A stretch of DNA of 10,542 nucleotides, taken from positions 1 to 10,542 of the forward strand of contig CAAGPW010000029.1 in the NCBI GenBank assembly GCA_900771955.1, in the 5' to 3' direction. The notes under the pieces are model-generated. The model was given only the letters and a program-made list of their open reading frames with translations. It made no database searches and was not told the origin of the DNA. The stretch comes from Lachnospiraceae bacterium. GTDB taxonomy: Bacteria > Bacillota > Clostridia > Lachnospirales > Lachnospiraceae. Positions 6,695 to 10,542 of this stretch are shown piece by piece. Numbering within the stretch: the first letter of the stretch is position 1; every line of letters begins with the position of its first letter. Position numbers and translations under genes: made by a program.

Positions 6695-8458
6695 TCAGCG
6701 ATACTTCTGTACCACGATCTGAATGCTCCGCTCACCGTTATATTCATTGATCTTCGGATAATAGGTGAACGCCAGTGACACCTGACTGTCTCTTCCTGTT
6801 TTCAACCGCTCCATTTCCTGTTTGCCGAATTTTTCTTCTATATAGGAGAAAAATTCTTCCGGCTCGCCAAAATGAACCGCCTGCATCCATCTTCCGTCCT
6901 CCATAATGAGAGAGAGCCTCAGAACATTTGCATGCTTTCCTACCACGCGTGCGCTGTGCACCCGGATGTTTCTTGCAGCAAAGACCGGTTTTGTATTTTC
7001 CTTTCCAAACGGCTCTAGCAGGTCAAGCTGCCCGATCAGCCGCTCCGTGACATAGGAAAGTGGCATTGCAACATCAATATTCACGACCGGAACGAAATCC
7101 GCGTCAGTGAGTGCGCAGTTTTCATTCATCCGCCGTATGAACTCCGGGACATTTTCCCTCGGGAGCGAAAGCCCTGCTGCCATCGGATGTCCGCCGAATT
7201 TCAAGAAAAGATCCTTACACTTTGTCATTTCCTCATACATGGAATAAGCCTCGATCGAACGCCCGGAGCCTTTGACTCCATCCTCCGCATCCGTAAGAAC
7301 AAACACCGGATGGTTGTAGCGCTCACGGATCCTTCCTGCGATAATCCCGGCAAGACTCTCATGGCAGTCCGGCAGATAAATGATCATGACCTTCTGCCTG
7401 TCAGTCCCCTCTGCCCCGATCTTTGCACATGCTGCTTCCACACCCTTTTGTGTCATATCCTTACGGCTGTCATTTAACGCGATCAGATCAGAGGCACACG
7501 CCGCTGCTGTCTTCTCATCCTCGGAAAGAAGCAGTTCTAAGGAGCGCTTTGCAGTGTCCAGTCTGCCGCTTGCGTTAATGCATGGGCCAAGCACAAACCC
7601 GATATGATAGGATTTTATTTCTTCCGGCCTTAAATTGTTCTGCAATATCAGCGCACGCATCCCCGGACTTTTTGTATGATGCAGTTTTTCCAGCCCGAGA
7701 CGGACAATAAGGCGGTTCTCTCCGGTCAGATCCACCACGTCTCCAACCGTTGCAAATGCCGCATTCTCCAGAAATTCATCCGCTTCTTCTTCTGGTATTC
7801 CGTGTGCCTTATATAAAACCTGGATAAATTTCCAGGCAATTGCCGCGCCGCAGAGCATTTTATAAGGATATGTGCACTCCGGCTGATGCGGGTTCACGAT
7901 CGCATCCGCATTACTTTTTAAATAACGCCGCCCCTCATCCGTCTCCTCAAACGGAATATCATGGTGATCCGTTACCACGACCGTCATGCCTTCCTTTTTT
8001 GCATAGGCGATGGCGTCGATCGCCGCAATTCCATTGTCACAGGTTAAGATCGTGTCAACACCGTCCTCCTTTGCCTGACGGATCAGATTTTCATTGATCC
8101 CGTATCCATCCTTCATACGATCCGGAATCTTTACGCTGGCACAGGCACCGACACGCCGCAGTCCCTTTAACAATATGTATGTCGCACTCACCCCGTCAAT
8201 ATCATAATCTCCGATGATGCGGATCTCTTTTCTTTCCCTGATCTTATCTGTGATGATGGACACTGCTTTTTTCATATCATGCATCTGCTCCGGGTCGTGC
8301 AGTCCCTCCGCCCCTCCATACAGATAGGCTTCGATCTCATCCATTCCCACAATATCGCGGTTTCTTATCAGGCGCGCGACTACCGGATCTATGGAAAACT
8401 TTTCCCCGATCTTAGCAAAATCCGCGCCTTTTCTGATCTCCATCCAGCGCTCAGTCAT
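6695..8458 (-). CDS. recJ: Single-stranded-DNA-specific exonuclease RecJ
   Basis: RecJ degrades single-stranded DNA 5' to 3' in recombination, mismatch and base-excision repair, using metal ions bound by DHH-family motifs. With the start chosen here it has 587 residues, close to E. coli RecJ. Motifs in order: GDYDIDGVS (83-91), TCDNGIA (139-145), TDHHDIP (163-169), the ATVGDVVDL segment (236-244), NASGRLDTAKR (295-305), GSGRS (397-401) and FGGHPMAAGLS (421-431) of the DHHA1 part. An OB-like C-terminal domain covers about 465-587. The frame is open upstream to 8623, but those 55 codons lie inside truA and read as noise. The ATG at 8456-8458 has GGGGTGGAG just upstream and begins a normal RecJ sequence, so I prefer it. 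It overlaps the truA stop by 8 bases, which suggests translational coupling. All catalytic motifs are intact. Confidence 0.95.
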   Translation of the reverse strand: MTERWMEIRKGADFAKIGEKFSIDPVVARLIRNRDIVGMDEIEAYLYGGAEGLHDPEQMHDMKKAVSIITDKIRERKEIRIIGDYDIDGVSATYILLKGLRRVGACASVKIPDRMKDGYGINENLIRQAKEDGVDTILTCDNGIAAIDAIAYAKKEGMTVVVTDHHDIPFEETDEGRRYLKSNADAIVNPHQPECTYPYKMLCGAAIAWKFIQVLYKAHGIPEEEADEFLENAAFATVGDVVDLTGENRLIVRLGLEKLHHTKSPGMRALILQNNLRPEEIKSYHIGFVLGPCINASGRLDTAKRSLELLLSEDEKTAAACASDLIALNDSRKDMTQKGVEAACAKIGAEGTDRQKVMIIYLPDCHESLAGIIAGRIRERYNHPVFVLTDAEDGVKGSGRSIEAYSMYEEMTKCKDLFLKFGGHPMAAGLSLPRENVPEFIRRMNENCALTDADFVPVVNIDVAMPLSYVTERLIGQLDLLEPFGKENTKPVFAARNIRVHSARVVGKHANVLRLSLIMEDGRWMQAVHFGEPEEFFSYIEEKFGKQEMERLKTGRDSQVSLAFTYYPKINEYNGERSIQIVVQKYR

Positions 8459-9191
8459 ACTCCACCCCGACCAGTGCAAGTCCACGCGGTGAAATGGTAT
8501 AACCCGCCTGCTCTCTGTCCCTACTTTCCAATGCCGCACCAACCGAAGCCACAGTCCGCTTCCCAAGTCCGACCTCAACCAGCGTTCCGACGATGATACG
8601 CACCATATTCTGCAAAAATCCATCTCCGGTCACCGTAATGTTCACCTGTTCCTCTTTTTTTTCGATCGTGAGCGCCATAATGCTTCTCACCGCAGACTTT
8701 TTCATTTTCCGGTTTCCGCAGAACGCCATAAAATCATGTGTTCCAAGCAGCGATTCTGCCGCCTGCCGCATTTTAGCAAGATCCAGTTCCTCCGGTATCA
8801 CTTCCACCCATTTACGTAAAAAGACATCCGCCTTCGGTGCATTCCAGATGGTGTAACGGTAAGTCTTTTTTACCGCGTTATAGCGGCTGTGAAAACGAAG
8901 CGGCACTTCCCCGATCGTAAGCACCCGGATATCCTCCGGCAGATATTCATTTAAATAGCCAATAATACCCTCCGCTTCAAAATGCTCCTCCAGTTTAAAA
9001 TCCGCTGTCTGTGCCAGTGCATGCACACCTGCATCCGTTCTTCCGGAGCCGTGTACCTCTACGGGATGTCCGGCCATGCGCTCCAAAACTGCCTCCAGCT
9101 TTCCCTGTATCGTCATATCTGTATTTTTCTGCGTCTGCCAGCCTCTGTACCGGCTGCCGTCGTACTGCAGAGTAATCCTGTAATTTTTCAT
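8451..9191 (-). CDS. truA: tRNA pseudouridine(38-40) synthase TruA
   Basis: TruA converts uridines 38-40 in the anticodon stem-loop of many tRNAs to pseudouridine. The 246-residue length is typical. The catalytic Asp is Asp53 in GSGRTDAGVHALAQ (48-61). Other family segments are LQYDGSRYRGWQTQ (8-21), the KKTYRYTIWN stretch in the middle, GTHDFMAFC, and GDGFLQNMVRIIVGTLVEVG near the C-terminus. The ATG at 9189-9191 is preceded by AGAGGAA (9196-9202) at close spacing. It is the first gene of a truA-recJ pair with an 8-base overlap. In many Clostridia truA sits near the ribosomal protein and ECF transporter genes, so pairing with recJ here is a local arrangement. That comparison is recalled, not checked. 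Function is firm. Confidence 0.96.
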   Translation of the reverse strand: MKNYRITLQYDGSRYRGWQTQKNTDMTIQGKLEAVLERMAGHPVEVHGSGRTDAGVHALAQTADFKLEEHFEAEGIIGYLNEYLPEDIRVLTIGEVPLRFHSRYNAVKKTYRYTIWNAPKADVFLRKWVEVIPEELDLAKMRQAAESLLGTHDFMAFCGNRKMKKSAVRSIMALTIEKKEEQVNITVTGDGFLQNMVRIIVGTLVEVGLGKRTVASVGAALESRDREQAGYTISPRGLALVGVEYD

Positions 9192-9239
9192 TCTGTTCCT
9201 CTTATTCTCGTTCTTTTCCTGTTTTCATTACGTCTTCAC

Positions 9240-9259
9240 TGGTGTTTATTATAGCACCA
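9240..9259 (-). promoter_or_regulatory. Extended -10 promoter for truA-recJ within a small inverted repeat
   Basis: The minus strand has TGCTATAAT, an extended -10 motif with a perfect TATAAT (9248-9253); no good -35 is seen 16-18 bases upstream. The -10 is bracketed by inverted arms TGGTG (9240-9244) and CACCA (9255-9259) with a 10-base spacer, a geometry that could be an operator. The promoter is likely; the operator is speculative. Confidence 0.6.
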
Positions 9260-9320
9260 AAAACGGTATTCTGCCACCGGAAGCGGGAAACGTGTGCAGT
9301 TTCCGCACACGCCGCTCCGG
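9259..9320 (-). terminator. Nested hairpin after the SpoIID-like gene, probable terminator
   Basis: An inner perfect stem CGTGTGC (9291-9297) with GCACACG (9305-9311) sits directly inside an outer stem, CCGGAAGCGG (9277-9286) with CCGCTCCGG (9312-9320), which has one bulged A. The only T run in the minus direction (9259-9263) comes about 13 bases after the hairpin, so it is not a textbook terminator. A competing stem, GGAAAC (9286-9291) with GTTTCC (9299-9304), is also possible. Confidence 0.5.
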
Positions 9321-9328
9321 AAGCTCTC

Positions 9329-10542
9329 TTATACCAGTTCTGCAATCCTTGAAACACCCACATAGATCTCCGAGATCCGAAACCAGGTCGGGAAATCCAC
9401 GACACCGGTCACCGGAAGGTCGAACACTGACTGAAATACCTCCACTGCCTGTGCCGTTCCCGGTCCATAGATCCCATCTACTGCAACAGTCGGAATCGCC
9501 GGATAATTCTGTGCGATCCGGTTTAACTGTTCCTGTATCGTGCGCACCTTTGTTCCGGTCGATCCGATTTCCAGATTATACCCCGGCCAGGAAGACGGGA
9601 TTCCGGAGACTTCCTCCGCCACATTGATATACATATTGTTTCCATAATAATAGCGCAGGATCTCAATCGCAGAATAATTCTGATCTCCAAGATATTTGCT
9701 TCCCCACTGTGTCATCCATCCGCTGCAGGTCACACGCTCGCCGTCACAGTACTGTGTCAGGATCGGCTGTCTGACGTTCGGTCTGGACAGATAATTTTCA
9801 AACATCTCATCCACCACGCGCGATATATTGGAATAAATATTTCTGCCGTATACAAATTTGTGGTCATAGGCCGTCGAAGATGTGATCGTATAATTGTAGC
9901 CTTTGTTGCGGTACCACTCCGTATACACCCGGTTCAGTGTAAAAGACATGATCGCAAGGATATTAGCCCTGAGCGTCGCATCCGGCCAGGTTGCATAGAT
10001 CTCACTTGATGCCACATTTTTAATGTAGTCCCTGTATCTCACGTAATAATCCGTTGCCGTCGGATCTTCCGGTGCTCCGTCATGCACAATGATATATTCC
10101 GGAATCACCACCCGGCTTAAAACAATCTCGCCGCTTTCCGTAATCGGTTTGATCTCCGCTTCGGCGATCTTCGCCGGATAATCTCCGTAAAGCGTATTGG
10201 CAGGGATGACAATATTGTCGATCGGATCACCCGGTGCCTGTTCCGGCTCTAACTGAATCTCCTGAAGTGCAGTTTCCTCCGGCAGGACCGCCACTCCTGA
10301 AACATCGATCGGACGAAATCCTTCTGCTTCCACCTGCACCGTATACTGGGAATATGGCTGGCTTTCCGATGGCTCCATGGAATATTCGATCGGTGGTGCA
10401 TTTACGGTCAGTGTCTCCGTCTGCCCCGAAATATCGGTTTGTACTTCATCGACAACCGCACCCGGTTCTCCCGAATAGGAAATCCTTACCTGCGCTCCCG
10501 ATATCGGGCGAAAACCGTTTCTGGTCGTCACGGAAATCTGCA
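9329..10542 (-). CDS. SpoIID-like/peptidoglycan-binding envelope protein, 5' end outside window
   Basis: This is the C-terminal part (at least 400 residues) of a probably exported cell-wall protein. The frame stays open to the right edge; the GTG at 10529-10531 is internal, so the true start and any signal peptide lie outside. Counting from that GTG, residues 1-95 form a beta-sandwich like carboxypeptidase-regulatory or Cna-B domains (NGFRPISGAQV, then YTVQVEAEGFRPIDVSGV). Residues about 145-297 resemble the SpoIID/amidase-activator fold: RDYIKNVASSEIYATWP (167-183) has a Glu (177) where SpoIID has its catalytic Glu, and TSSTAYDHKFVYGR (217-230) resembles a following SpoIID segment. Residues about 321-386 are a PG_binding_1 domain (GSTGTKVRTIQEQLN, then DGIYGPGTAQAVEVFQ). 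SpoIID cuts denuded glycan strands in sporulation, but this copy is divergent and its activity is unproven. It could act in vegetative wall or spore cortex remodelling. Confidence 0.8.
   Translation of the reverse strand, partial: QISVTTRNGFRPISGAQVRISYSGEPGAVVDEVQTDISGQTETLTVNAPPIEYSMEPSESQPYSQYTVQVEAEGFRPIDVSGVAVLPEETALQEIQLEPEQAPGDPIDNIVIPANTLYGDYPAKIAEAEIKPITESGEIVLSRVVIPEYIIVHDGAPEDPTATDYYVRYRDYIKNVASSEIYATWPDATLRANILAIMSFTLNRVYTEWYRNKGYNYTITSSTAYDHKFVYGRNIYSNISRVVDEMFENYLSRPNVRQPILTQYCDGERVTCSGWMTQWGSKYLGDQNYSAIEILRYYYGNNMYINVAEEVSGIPSSWPGYNLEIGSTGTKVRTIQEQLNRIAQNYPAIPTVAVDGIYGPGTAQAVEVFQSVFDLPVTGVVDFPTWFRISEIYVGVSRIAELV

Noticed and set aside
8459..8623. N-terminal extension of RecJ by 55 residues
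   Set aside because: It is out-of-frame truA sequence, Trp/Arg/Ser-rich and unlike RecJ; a better start with a ribosome site exists at 8458.
9202..9405. Minus-strand frame of 67 codons before truA
   Set aside because: It overlaps the 3' end of the SpoIID-like gene, crosses the hairpin and the truA promoter, and has no recognisable protein features.
1..10542. CRISPR arrays, insertion sequences, phage genes, toxin-antitoxin pairs, tRNA or rRNA genes
   Set aside because: No regularly spaced repeats, transposase or integrase motifs, cloverleaf-like sequence or conserved RNA segments were seen on either strand; all long frames are accounted for by the listed genes.

Overview
The window reads as ordinary chromosome from a low-to-mid GC Gram-positive anaerobe of the class Clostridia, most likely Lachnospiraceae. 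The grounds are the protein styles (a long glutamine-dependent NAD synthetase, four-cysteine Hsp33, short RecJ, a DUF1002/YpuA-like secreted protein, a SpoIID-like/peptidoglycan-binding protein), strong AGGAGG-type ribosome binding sites and intrinsic terminators. The genus is inference from translated sequence; no search was run.

Layout, left to right. Positions 1-335 (+) hold the C-terminal half of a PAP2-family membrane phosphatase, cut by the window edge. It converges on nadE across a hairpin terminator (374-407) that can act in both directions. nadE (460-2373, -) and hslO (2370-3239, -) form a two-gene operon with a 4-base GTGA stop/start overlap. A 166-base divergent region (3240-3405) carries two back-to-back promoters. 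One drives hslO-nadE; the other drives an unrecognised two-pass membrane protein (3406-4449, +). That gene converges, across a long hairpin (4529-4580), on a leftward block: a secreted DUF1002 protein (4597-5565), an alpha/beta hydrolase of the monoacylglycerol-lipase type (5630-6574), recJ (6695-8458), truA (8451-9191), and the 3' part of a large exported SpoIID-like/peptidoglycan-binding protein (9329 to the right edge).

Within the leftward block, truA and recJ are translationally coupled by an 8-base overlap and share an extended -10 promoter. The hydrolase and the DUF1002 gene each have a plausible promoter of their own, so they need not depend on read-through. Themes are cofactor and redox homeostasis (NAD synthesis, Hsp33), nucleic-acid maintenance (RecJ, TruA) and envelope or lipid biology (PAP2, hydrolase, DUF1002, SpoIID-like). 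I see no pathway joining them all. No gene-free stretch exceeds 300 bases. I found no RNA gene, mobile element, CRISPR array, phage gene or defence system.

I did not find a convincing new biological system. The points most worth a second look are the unrecognised membrane protein, the divergent promoter pair whose -35 boxes lie in the arms of an inverted repeat, the divergent SpoIID-like protein, and the hairpin/operator-like region upstream of truA.
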